Part shown: piece after piece, positions 1-13,000 of the stretch
Layout of the letters: each line of letters opens with the position of its first letter
How positions within the stretch are numbered: position 1 is the first letter of the stretch
NCBI GenBank assembly: GCA_036435485.1
Contig: CM071596.1
Span: 18,936,001-19,000,000, forward strand
DNA length: 64,000 nt
Origin: Saposhnikovia divaricata
Taxonomy: Eukaryota; Streptophyta; Magnoliopsida; Apiales; Apiaceae
Direction of reading: 5' to 3'
Program-made: the position numbers and the translations under genes
The notes under the pieces: generated by a model
Told to the model about the DNA's origin: nothing
Databases searched by the model: none
Seen by the model: the letters and a program-made list of their open reading frames with translations, nothing else

Positions 1-865
1 AGAATGAGTTGGGTCAGAGTATTGGTTTAAAAGATCATATAAAACTATTAACGATATTTTTAATTTAACAAACAATATGCTACCAAATAACTAACTAATG
101 CAATTTTTATTTTAACAAACAAGCAGATCAAAAAAGGATGCACCAAAATAACACATATTAAAACAAAAAAAAAATTAAAGTTGACAAAATTATTGTTAAC
201 TAAAATTAATACACAGATATTTTAGACTCAAGTTTAAAATTTAATTAAAAAAAAAACCTTATCACATAAAAGAGTTTCAAGAAAACCTAATTTTAAAAAA
301 AATTAAGTCATAAAAAAACTTTACTTTTAGATTTTACAAAAAACATGTTTTTAAAATTGTTACTAAGAAAAGTCAACACAAACCAATAAATTAACATTTT
401 ATTATTTTACAAAGATTCTTGATTCGGTACTAAAGTTGGAAATAAATAAAAAAATAATCCGAAAATCCAAATTAAAATAATTTATTGAGAATCTAAATAT
501 AATAATCACAAAAAATCCTATAATAATTTAAAAGTTACAAAAGTATTAAATTTCATCAACAATAAAATTTAAAGTAAAATAATAAAGAATAAAAGTTATA
601 AAATTTTCATCATCGACTTAATTAATTAATATCATAAGTTAACATATTTTTCATAATAATTTTAGTATATATATAAGTACAAAACATGCATATTATTAAT
701 TTATTATCATTAAATGTAAAAAAACAATTCAAAATGTAATAAAAAAATACTTTTGACAAAAAAATTATAACAAAAAATATATTTTAAAATATTAATAAAG
801 CATTGTACAGGTATAAAGCTAGTTTATATAAATGTGTGTAATCACTCTTACATATAGTAGTATAG
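1..865. other. AT-rich intergenic DNA, no gene seen
   Basis: Very AT-rich sequence with many short A and T runs and stops in all frames. I see no coding potential, no RNA gene and no clear repeat boundary. Confidence 0.6.
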
Positions 866-869
866 TAGG

Positions 870-1200
870 ATAAGAGCTTCTCTAATGTTATACAATTCTT
901 AGTTAAAATGGTGATGTGCTATATATTTGATTTACATAAGGATTTTATTTTTTTAATTCTAACCTTCTCTCCTTTTATCTAAAATTTTATATACTTTTTT
1001 TAAATTGGTTATATACAATAACATCTAAATATTTTTACAAAAAATTTACAAGTGACACATCATCATTACATCAACAATTATTTGTATTTTTAACATATAT
1101 CTAATCATTTTATATAATATAATTAAAGTACAATATTTTACAAATTTAGCAAATTTTACATAATTATTATACATAATATCATATTGTAGAGATCCTCTAA
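870..1200. mobile_element. Possible old MITE related to the GAGCATCTCC family
   Basis: The left end reads AAGAGCTTCTCTAAT and the right end, on the opposite strand, reads TTAGAGGATCTCTACA, so the ends are imperfect inverted repeats. A separate GAGCATCTCCAGC end lies just outside at about 1206. No coding sequence is seen. The terminal match is poor, so this is a weak call. Confidence 0.3.
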
Positions 1201-1600
1201 GCTTGAGCATCTCCAGCGCTAGAAAACCTTTAGCAAAAAGTCTAGTTGGTATGCCACTAATATAGATAATATTTTAAAAGGTGGGTACTCCAATAGATCA
1301 TTTTTCTTAGCAAAAAATATAACCTTATTTGCTATATTTGATCCACCATTATAGACCAGTTGCAAGATTCCACATACGCCCTGTTTGGCAATTAGCTGAC
1401 AGCGGCGGTTAGCTGTAGCGGATTGAATTAGCTATTTTGATTAGCGGATTTAAATTAACTATTTTGAATAAAAATATTTGGTAAACAGTTTTTTTGAGTA
1501 ACTTTTTGTGAACCTCCAATTGAAAAAGGTCTTAAAATAATAAGCTTTTTCAAAATTAGTTTTTTGATCACAAACCTCTAACAACCAAATACTCACATTA

Positions 1601-1985
1601 GAGCATCTCCAATGACATTAGCTAAAAATGATTGGCTATATTACATAAAATATTGATTATGTAAATTTTGTCGAACCTGTAAGATATTGTGTTCCGAGGG
1701 TCTTGGCTATAATGATTGGCTATATTTTAAAAATGGTATGTTATTAATATTTCAAGTTGTTATTAATGGAATATATAATTTTAATATAGAAATAAGTGAT
1801 GTGGCAATTCACTACAGGTCTCTAGAGGTTCGACAAATATAGCCAACATCAAGAGATTATCTATAATTATAGATAACAGTTTTGTCCCATTGGAATGTAA
1901 ATTTTTTTACACATTCTTTATAATTCTTATTTATGGTAATTAAATTTAAAATTTACCTAAAGGGTCTCTCCCATTGGAGATGCTC
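1601..1985. mobile_element. MITE with 14-bp perfect terminal inverted repeats
   Basis: The element starts GAGCATCTCCAATG at 1601 and ends with its exact reverse complement at 1972-1985. It is 385 bp, AT-rich and non-coding. A related copy lies at 49042-49626, alignable through motifs such as the TAATGATTGGCTATATT core, which supports a real family. The superfamily is uncertain; adjoining TTA/TAA bases in the second copy hint at a PIF/Harbinger-like target. Confidence 0.7.
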
Positions 1986-2875
1986 CTAGAGATTTCATTT
2001 GGTTAAACTTCTAATCTACCCCAAATTTCTAATTTCACCTCAAACCTCAAATTTTCACTAACTTCCAAACAACCCCATAATCTATTTCACCAATAATTTT
2101 TAGTCAACACCGTCAATATGCTCTTATTTTACACCTACTAATTGGTCAAAGGGCACTTAACATCACAAACATAAAAGTCGGTTAACGCACTAACACAAAA
2201 TTATTAAACTAATTACATTAGCTAATGACCTTTCGTATAAAGTTAAAGTTGGTTAATTATTTATCAACCCAAAGTATACTCATCTTAAACAATACGCAAT
2301 TATCGTGACTTAATTGCCATAAATTATTTTCGGTGAGACTTCAAAAAAAAAAAAAAAAAATTATTTTCGGTGAAGCACTCTCGTGTTCAAGTTGAAGTTA
2401 AACACATACGTGGATTTCTTAAAACCGTCCACGTATCTTCTAATTCAGATGGACCCACTAAGTGGTGTGACATAATTCACATAATCAATCCTCTGACATT
2501 GTTTTGGACGGCTGAGGTGGGACACATCGTTGTCCACAGTAAATATACAGTAATTTTTTTACTGTAACCACAAAATGTTTCATGCGATATTTTGAGCACG
2601 TTTATCCTTTGTTGTTCTCTTATTTATTCTGAGAATTTTTTTAAAACATATATTCGGTAAGTAAGGTTATAAGTCAAACTATTCTAAAAAAAAAGTGATA
2701 TTTTAACTTTTTTCTGTTAAACTAACAATTTAATTTATTCGTGGCAAAAAAAAGAGAGAATTACCAAAATATTGATTTTTGGGATGAAGTTACCCAAAAT
2801 ACTGATTCTGGAAAAAATGGTCCGAAATACCGATGGGATACGGAGTTTCGGCCTCCGTATTAGCTGGATACTGTA
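1986..2875. other. Intergenic DNA, no gene seen
   Basis: AT-rich sequence with a pure A run near 2344-2360. The short open frame at 2370-2567 has no recognisable domain, and I do not call it a gene. Confidence 0.5.
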
Positions 2876-3011
2876 CATGGTGTTTCGTATCACCTCTATC
2901 ACGGTACATGGTGTTCCGTATCACCTTTATCACGGTACATGGTGTTCCGTATCACCTCCTATCACGGTACACGAAGTACCGTATTACCCCTCCTATCACG
3001 GTACACGATTT
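2876..3011 (+). repeat. Minisatellite of ~31-35-bp units
   Basis: About four imperfect copies of a unit containing GTACATGGTGTTCCGTATCACC and TATCACGG follow one another. Units differ by a few bases, and the last ones change to TACACGAAGTACCGTATTACC. Two overlapping open frames here exist only because of the repeat. Confidence 0.75.
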
Positions 3012-3029
3012 AACGTGTCGCATCAGTAA

Positions 3030-3659
3030 AAAGGGCCAGCATGGCTCCCATATGAATATTTTGGACCATCACCAAAAAAAAAAAACGATTTAATTTATTT
3101 CCAATCAATCACAGAAAACATTAAATCTAAAAAATTATAGTATAGTTATTAATTTATATTAAACTAGCATTTTTTTTAATAAGATACTGACATGCAATTT
3201 ATACACGTCACAACTACTAATCAATTGAAACTGACATGTGTATTTCTAAAGAAACTGATAAAAGAAATCTAGTTTAAAAAAATAATCATCATGATAAACA
3301 TCTTCATATTTTGTTAATGAAAAAATATTAACATCTTAAATTGGAGAAAAAAATTGGTTCAAAATAATATAAAACGTGATAATTCGAATTGTTAATAAGA
3401 ATATCACTCAATTTTTTTTAAAAAAAACATGATAAGTGTTATTTGGAATTAATTATGAGATTATTTGTTAAAATAATATATGTACTTAAGTAAGTAATAT
3501 TTTAAAAAATTAATCTTACACAAAAAAAATAATTTATTATATTTATATCATTCCAAAATTTTGTACACACAAGCCATATTGTAAACCTTCTTCCCAGAAA
3601 AAAAACATATTGTAGACCCAACTAGACTGATTCTAGTTTGTGTACTTCTTTTTAGAATC
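3030..3659. other. AT-rich intergenic DNA upstream of the carboxypeptidase gene
   Basis: No gene or clear repeat is visible. It is distal upstream sequence of the plus-strand gene that starts at 3827. Confidence 0.5.
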
Positions 3660-3826
3660 GCGGCAAATGTTGTGACCCGGCCCACTATACTTTCGACCCA
3701 ATATGAGTACATCACGTGCAAATCACGCTTTTCACTCCGTTGAAAAAGCCGGTGAACTACAAAACACTGTGAAACTACTTGATTCTCTTCTGATCTCTGT
3801 TTCTATACATACAGATGCATACATAG
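3660..3826 (+). promoter_or_regulatory. Proximal promoter / 5' leader with G-box and upstream ATGs
   Basis: A GGCCCACTA motif (site II-like) lies near 3679 and a CACGTG G-box at 3713-3718. Two ATGs precede the main start. One at 3703 opens a 71-codon out-of-frame ORF that overlaps the main start. The other at 3815 makes a three-codon ORF (Met-His-Thr-stop) whose TAG ends at 3826, directly against the main ATG. Whether either is transcribed depends on the unknown transcription start. The motif roles are inferred from known plant promoter elements. Confidence 0.45.
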
Positions 3827-3947
3827 ATGACGACGACGACGAAGAAGAAGCTCAGTTTTTCTCTCCTCTTTCTCTCTCTACATTTCTTCTCCCACTTTCC
3901 ACAGCCTATCACTGCTAGAGGCGGTGCTCGGAGTTACACAAATAGTT

Positions 3948-4031
<84 letters not shown>

Positions 4032-7000
4032 CCTTCATGTTATAATTGCGTACTAATTGATTACATTCTGATGATTAGGTGTGTACGCAAGTACATCAAA
4101 TTGTATGATGATCAACTAAAATACTTGAAAAATATGCAGTTATATGAAATAATTACGAAACAATAATGTTCATTTTGAAAATTTGAGTTTGTAAATACTT
4201 ATATAGACACACATCATTTTAGTGATAAGTGAATTTATAAGATCATGCTGATAATTTTGCATTGTTTATCGCGAAATGCTGATACTTGTTTCTTTTTAAA
4301 ATGTTTGTTATGTAATAACTGTTTCGAATCGAATCAAAATTACCGCGATGGAAGAGTAAAAAATAAAAAAAGAGACTAATTTTTGTTCGTTAAACTAGTT
4401 TCAGGTTAATAAGTATGCTAGCATTATGTGCCAGAGTTGTATTTTAATAATTTAATTAAATGTTTCCTTGGAATGTATAGGATAACTGAATTGGTATGCT
4501 GATAAGCGATAAATTTGTTTTATTTTTTAAATTTTGCGAAATACTTGTAATTTGTTTGCTTTTAACATGTTTGTTATCATAGCTGTTTCGAATTAATATT
4601 AGCACGTCGGAAGATTGAAATAAGAGAAACGAGGTTTGTTCGTTAAATTAGTTTACTATGCGTCGATATGTGATTTAATAGTTAATATAATGTTTTTTGT
4701 CGAATCTGGAGATAAATGATTGGATTCAGATTGTGCTCATAATTTTAGATTAATTTAGTGAAATGCTGATGTTTTTTTTTTGTTTTTTAAATATAACTGC
4801 TTATAAGCAAAATCAGCATATATAAGATTAAAAGGAAAAAAAGAAATTAGGTTTGTTTGATTAGGTAGTTTCAGGTTGATGAGTATCTGTAGGCTAATGT
4901 ATTCAGCTAGCGTTTACGTGTCGACTTCTGATTTATTAAATTGATATAATGAATTTTCGACTTCTTGTCCTTGTGAATGTTTTCTATATGTTTGATAGGT
5001 TTTGTTGGTACAATTTATGGAGGTTCGAAAAGGAACTTATTAAAGGACGATCACTTCAAAAAACTGTATGTTGATAATCTGTTCTATTTAAACTGATTTT
5101 TGTGATTGTATAGACACTGTATGACAGTTATGTTATGGTTGAAGTCTTCAAGACTAAATTGTTTGGATTGCAGTGATAAATTAGCTCATGGATACATGAC
5201 AAATGCTGATCTTGAGAAGGCCATGAAGGTATTGAATCGCAGATGTAGTAGCATATCCAGGATATACACGTAAGTTAAAGAAAAAGTGTTTATTATTTAA
5301 AATTTAAACATTGTGTTCGGAAGAATACCTTCTGAAATCTCGTATAGTCTTATCCAAGTATCCAACATGCAACTATAACTAGTACTACCTCATCCATATA
5401 TCGTATAGTCTCAATTAGTAATACTCCCTCCGTTTCTTCCAATTGTTTACATTTTTCAAGGGGTGTCCGGCACGCATTTTAAGGTGCATTTTAAAATGCG
5501 TGCCGGACACCCCTTGAAAAATGTAAACAATTGGAAAAAACGGAGGGAGTAGTATCCAACATTCAACTATAACTAGTACTCCCACATCCAGATAGATAGA
5601 TAATAGTGTCCTCTGAATGTATAATGAAATTGACCATTTTTTTGGAAAATATTTGAAGCTTAAGACTTGTACAGTTAAAACTGTAAATCTTAAGGATCAT
5701 ACTTTCATTTGTTGTCCTTTATCTATATTTAAAAGAAAGGTAAGACTTAAGAGTAAATAATTCTAAGCAGGTGATTTTATGTCAAGTCTAAGCAGGCAGT
5801 TTTAACCAAGCTAAATGATTTCAGGTTTGGGACAGGATATGAAAATTAACTCACAAGTATAGATAGTTAACGTTCTTACAATTTTTGAAATATTCCTAAT
5901 TACTTGCATTTGTGCAAACTCAATATCTGACATATTTTTGTCTCTCTTTTTGAATGATTTCGGAATGTTTATTCAGTATCGGAAAGAGTGTCTTAGGAGT
6001 TCCACTGGTAATGCCTGTGCTGCTCTGGTTCACTTCAACCGTTTCATCTTTTCTTTTCATAGCAGTGTACCAGAATTTCATAATAAGTTCCTATGGTATA
6101 TTTATTGTAGTGGGTGATGGAATTTACTGACAAGCCAGGTGAAGAAGAGGCTGAACCTGCTTTTAAGGTAATTGTGTTTCAATTAAACATTACTTAAATC
6201 CCTGTAATATGTTCTTTCACAAAATGTAAGATGTTTGATGTTTAGCATTAGATGCAGCCCACATTACATAGATTTTAGTTTCAAAGTAAGGCATGGAGAC
6301 AGAAGTTTCTTTTACTCAGGTAATTAACTGTATAGGCATGAATATGGATGGTAGATGGAGATATTACAAGCATCTACTAGGAAATATTACTGGAATGTAA
6401 TATGTTTAACACTTTGCTTATACATTCATAATTCAACAGCTAAAATCCCTCGTTGTTTTAATCTGTATCCTTAATTACTCTTCATAAATCATAGTCAACT
6501 AGTCAAGTATAAGTTATTATTTATTATCAATCACAAAAATCAGGATGAAGCCTTAACAATCAAAACGGGTGCCAGCACAGGGAAAAGGTAACCGTGACAA
6601 ACTTCTGTTTTTTGTGCTTCTTATCCATCAATCCTTATCGCCTGCATATATTTCTCCATGTGTCTTACTGTTCTCGGTCATTTTTCACATCCCTTGCAAC
6701 TGTTCCTTATTGAAGCAAATTGGTTGTACTGGTTTGTGGTAAAATTTTTGTTTGGTCACATAAGGATTTAGGACATTTATTAGATAAGACATGAGGCAAA
6801 GGGTTCAAAATTATATGTTCTCTTTCTGCATCTACCACTGCTTTCAAGTATATGTAGTTTCTGTATATTCTTACATGGATGAATTGTGTTGGCAACATAT
6901 TGCTGTTCAGTCTCACTGATGGTTCATTGTTTATTTTTCTAGTGATTGATTTCGGATTTGAATTGTTACAGTTTGTTGGGAATGTGCATGGAGACGAACC

Positions 7001-10000
7001 TGTAGGCAGAGAAATTCTTTTACTACTAGCAAATTGGCTATGTGATAATTATAAGAAGGACCCTTTGGTAATTTTTCATGTACTATGGCTTTGCATGAAC
7101 ACATCCTTTGTTGATTATTACATATTCTATTTATACTTGCAGAATGTTATGCATTCGTTCTCCTTGAACTTTCTTGTTAACCTTTCTTATTAATAAAAGT
7201 TTTACAGAGTTATAAAATCTCTTTAATTTTCTGCTACTAAAAAATATTTTTCTGATTGGCTTACAAAAGTAAATGTCTTCTGGATTGTGATTAAAAATAA
7301 TAATAAGAAATTAAACTGAGGCTTCCATGTTGTCTGTAGATACAATTACTATATAGATCTTATTAGCTACTGTATTTTTTTTGTAATATTAGTCATGATC
7401 TGTGTCAGCTAGTCACTCTTGTGCAAAAGTGATCTCATGCATATCTATTACATACCACAGATTTTAGTCGCTTTATTATCTTCAAGGTTTTGAAATATCT
7501 GGTCTTAACCTGGAATGTGGTTTTTTTTTGTCAAAAAAGTTTAGAATACACGCTCGTGTATATTTTATATTGGGGGAACGAAAATTAAAAAAAAAATCTT
7601 TTATTCATAAAACAGAAGATTAAAAATTAATATAAATTTATCACTTATTTTATGACTGTTCCGGACTTTAGGGGTGCGGCCATCCTCCCAAGCCCCCTCT
7701 CCCAAGAATTCTCAGTATATTACTTGCATATGTGATGATGTGTCATATTAAAAGCTAATGACTGAATCAGGAGACTTATAAGTCTGCATAACTCGTGTTA
7801 CTTATCTTTTCCTTGTAATATCTGTAATTTTTTTTGGTTAAACACTCTTAAATCTTATTTGACTTGGGGGTAATCTCATAGAGGCTATGCTTTATGCATT
7901 CATTATTATGTCATATAAATGTGTAACTTGTACTGAACCTGAACCAGGCATTGGTCACTACAGGCAACCTTAATAATCAATAATGTTCACCTTCATATAC
8001 TCCCATCAATGAATCCTGACGGGTATTCACTAAGGACGCGTGGTAATGCAAACGAAATTGATTTGAATCGTGATTTTCCGGATCAGGTACTCCTTTGATG
8101 CTGTTCTATATTATTAATTTTTGAAATTCTAAACAGTACATCTTGAATGTGTATTCCTGCTTAATTTTGTTCCGTTGTCATCAAGTGTTGCCACTTTGTT
8201 TGCAAGAAATTCATATCCGATGCACACATTTGCCTCCACTGAGGTTCGAACCCCCTGACCTTCGGTTACAAAGGGCAACGATTGTTAAGTAACCAACTCA
8301 TCTAAACTCTTAAGGTATTAGAGGAAAGTCCCAACCGGATCTTATATTATATTCTAACAACGATAACCACTAGGCTAGGACTTGCATCAAAATGCATCTT
8401 TGTGCTGCATATGTAAGAAGGTTTCTAAGGAGCCCTTGTGCTTCTTACGAAATAAGCTTCTTGAAGTAGATACTTGCAAACTTCAATTGGCTTCAGTTGA
8501 CTCATATGTCACAAGTACTGAACAGTCACAACTCAACTGAATAACTTTTTTATTTGAAAAAATTTGTCTATAATAACTTGTTGTTAAGTAAGTTGTGTAT
8601 TTCCAAATCAACTGTTCTTATAATACTGATTCGATATTTTGCTGATGAGTGGTAAATGAATTTGGAATAATTATTTGATTAGTTAGCATAGTACTGGTCT
8701 TCGGATTCTGATTACATTTAACAAGGCATTACAGCTTAAATTTAAGCAAGGTAACTTTCCTGATGCTTCTTGCTTTTACAAGGGAAATGTTTTATATGTA
8801 TAATAAAAACCTCTATGGAATTTTGGCAAAAAAAAAAAAAAAAAACCTCTATGGAATTTCCTTTTTGGTATTATTTCATTTTTGGTAAAACAAATCTCGA
8901 TAACCTGCAATTTCCTTTTACTGAATTACATAAGCTTATTTATATGATAGTGGGAAGTGCTTTATGTTCCTTTGAGATTCTTTTACTATGAAATATGATA
9001 ATTTACATCTTTGCACCCTGTGGTGAAAGCAATTACCTGTTTAAATGGTGCAGTTCTTTCCTATAAATGATGAAATGGATGCTCGACAACCTGAAACAAA
9101 AGCAATTATGAGTTGGCTGAAAGAGCAACAGTTTACTGCATCTGCCAGTCTTCACGGGGTAACTCTTATCTCTGTCTTTTGTGATCTTCCTCGAGTTTTT
9201 CCTGCTGGTTAGCAGCATTCATTCAATTGTACGTCTGAGCTTCTTGTGGCTACTAGAAGTTGGATCATTGATCTGTTAAAGTAAATTAAAACTTGCTTCA
9301 CATTACATTGTTTCTGATTATATTCTCTGTCTGTTGAAGGCAGCCAAACTTGGTCCCGCTACTGTTTTCCTATGTGCAGTGTATGCAAGTTTATTAACAC
9401 CTTTACATAAGAAGGGTAAATAAGTGAGTGTATTAATCAACATATTTCACATGTATCTTTCTTTTTACAGGGAGCACTTGTTGCAAATTATCCATGGGAT
9501 GGCACTGAGGATAAAAAGTAAGTTAACCTAAACTAATGGTGCATATTTTACTACTTGCCAGAGAGAGATGCAAAAGATGACGACAAGATCTTTTATGTTC
9601 CTTAGGTTTACTTCTCCCCTAGTTTATAGTTTAATCTTAGCTTATCTTGTTCCGATTATGCTTGTTAATGAGCCGGACCTTTTTTAAAAAGTATGCTCGC
9701 CCCAACAGTATGTGAATCATAAATATGCAAGCAACTTTTTGCCAAATTCTCTTAATATGTTTTCAAAAAATGTTAATAAATGATGTGAATTTTTATCTTC
9801 AAGGCATATATTGTATCCTAGAACTCTTCTCTAGAAAATATTGAAAATCATTACTATGAGAATTCTTTGAAGTGTTTATATTATGAAGTATTTTCTATTA
9901 TGCTTGCCAACTGACTTTTAGAGTGACACTAAAGCAGCGCTTCACATCGCTTTTATTTTTGTTTTTGATAGGAGAAGAAAAATGAATAAAGTTGAGTATC

Positions 10001-13000
10001 GTTTTCTTTCTGAAAACATAAAAAGGACTTATCTGTGTATATCTTTTTCATATGTAGAAACGACTTGATAATGTCTTTAATCAGTCCTTGAGACTGTCTA
10101 GAATCACTTAAATCTGTAAAATAATATATTTGATTGATGTGCCCCTGATCCGAGTGATGTTACTAATTTTGCCAGTTAGCGTTGGCATTTGTTTTTTTTT
10201 TTTTTTTAAGAATCATATTAGTTTAGGTTGTAGCCCATATCAAGTTGCATGTGTTGGACACTATAATATGACATAGCCTATATCAAGAGTTGATTGTGCG
10301 GGGTAAAGACTGATGGTTTTGTCCTGCATCATGTATTCATGACCAGGGATTTGGAAAGGTTACAAGGTAGAGAAGGATGGGTCTATGTTGGGGTGATAAG
10401 GAAGAGTGATTTTTATTGCTGGTGTGAAAAGAAATTCGGGAAATTGTACATGGCATGCTTATAAGTGTAGCATTTCCTGTGCATCAAATTGTTTTTAAAT
10501 CAAATCCTCACTTAAACACATTATACCGTAGTTGACATATTAAATTCATATTTGGGGTACTCGGTGTGTAATAGATCTGCGAGTGTAATATCTACTGTGA
10601 ATCAGGTTTTTCCGAACAGGTGTCTAATGACCTTCTAGACCTTTTTTGTCGGTAAATAACCTTTTGCAAGACACTGTGTATCTAGTCTGTGAACCAGACA
10701 TCCAAGAACTATTGTGCCTGTGAAAACCTTTGGTTGTATTGTGTAATTTGTAAGTTTTGGTAGAGTAGTTGTACTGCGATTTGATATATATTATGTATAA
10801 GTCGTTAGCTCGAGTGGTATATGTAGATATCATAATTGCAGGGCTGTTGACACGTTGAACTCCTGTTCACATGGACGCGGGGTTAGGGCATCACAACCAA
10901 TGCCTAGCAAGTGACCTGAGGGCAGGAAAACAACGAGAATTGTCTTTTCTATGAAGAAAAGTACTACTCATGATTTTAGCTTTTTGACCTCCTTGGATCT
11001 GTTGTACTTTAATGTTTAACTCTTGTTTAAATCTGTATATTTATTTCTTCACTTCACTACCTCAGTATGGTTTGATAAACTATTGCATTCATTTGTACGT
11101 TTCTGCACCATGTTTTATATTCTCAAACTGGCTGAATTTCAGGACGCACTACAATGCGTGTCCTGATGACAAAACATTCAGGTATATGGCAAGCTTATAC
11201 AGTCGATCACACACTAATATGTCTCTGAGCAAGGAATTTAAAGGAGGAATAACAAATGGAGCATTGTGGTAAGTAATGTAGGCAGATATCCTATATTTAT
11301 TTCTGTTGTATTTCCACACTAAACGAGGTTAAATGATTTTCTCTGATTTTGTATTTATAAATGCTGTTACTTTGCAGGTATCCCATATATGGTGGTATGC
11401 AAGATTGGAACTACATACATGGTGGTTGTTTCGAATTGACACTGGAGATTAGTGATGACAAATGGCCACCTGCTAAAGAGGTGAGATCCCCCCTGCCTTC
11501 ATACTCAGACTTGTTTACGTTTGTACTGGTAATGATACAAAATAGTCTCACTTGTGACTAATGACTTTCCTGTTCTGATTAAAAGTGATGTTTTGTGTGT
11601 GTATTTGCTACATATTGATTCGTAGCATCCCCATGCCTATCTTGTAGTTAGATGACATTTTTATAGCGTATTACCAGAAATTTTAGTTTAAACTACACAA
11701 TTTAGGTTGCATTTCAGTCCTCTATTCAAGTGGTGTGTTCGGCTTTACAAGGACGAGTCACAATATTTCATTAATTGTCTTTGAATCTGTTTGGTATATC
11801 GCAGATCTCTACCATATGGGAGTATAACAAAATGGGTATGCTCAATCTTGTTGCAAGCCTTGCGAAGGTAAAACTTTGTCTCCTAAATTGTTTTTCAGTT
11901 GTGTATCACTCACTAAGCGTACTAAAATCTTTACAGACATAATATTTTCATTTGTTGATAGTTCTATTCATTGCAGGATAGAAAATCTTATAATGTAAAA
12001 TGCCGTGCAGTTGGCAAGTGGCAATTAATTTTTGTTTCTGTCTTTCACTCTTTTGTCAAATCTGATGCTACTGTAAAAAAATAATTTCTGCCTAGGGACT
12101 TGAAAAGCTCTTGATCACGCTAAACTAGTTATTGCACATATCTGACTCCGCTTCACCAACACGACTTAAAAGTTAATAATTTTCTGTCTTTTTTGGATTA
12201 GCCTTGATCTGTTTACGGTAGCAAGCTTTAGTAGAACTAGTGATGCTTAAGTAGTAGTATCTGCTTTCTGCATAGTTCTTTCCAAGTAATAATAGTTATA
12301 AGTTGGTACTAGTAGTAGCCATGGGTAGTTTATTATTATCTCCTGTATGATTCATCATCTAGGTTAACATATGAGCTTCTCATATAAGTACGAATATATT
12401 GGTTATCTGTCTGCTGTCTGATTCTACACGGAGGGTGATTTTTAGAAGTGTGAACTAATGACTTTGCAGACTGGAGTGCATGGAAAGGTCCTATCTTCGG
12501 ACTACGGTAGGCCTTTGTCCGCCTCTCTTTCGATCAAGGGAATAAACTCTACGGTATGTTTATGGTCAGTTGTCCAAATAATAGTTCTGAGTTAGTTATG
12601 TGCTTTGGTTTGTTTCAAACTTTCAATGTAGTAGTGTTTGGTGAAATAGTTTCAAGCGGTTTTGTGTCTGTACTATAAGTAGTAAAGAATATTCATTGGT
12701 TTTGTTTGTTAGACTTTAGAGGCTTTAAACCAAACTGATTCTTAGCTTGGTTTAGCTGTTTACAACATAAGTTACAAGCTGAAATACGAAAACATAATTA
12801 TGTATCATATAATATATACTAGCTTATTGCCCGTGTTTGCAGGGGTTCTTTTATACATAATTATTAACTTAATATTAAATTAAAATGTTTTTTTTTATTT
12901 TTTTATTGTTGTTTAGAATGAATCATTTACCTTTGACAGAATTTTAGACCTAATAATATTAACATTAAACAATATTGAACCACATACCTTTATTTGATGT

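Noticed and set aside
1365..1600. A hAT-type MITE starting CCCTGTTTGGCAA
   Set aside because: The left end resembles one, but I could not find a convincing matching right end.
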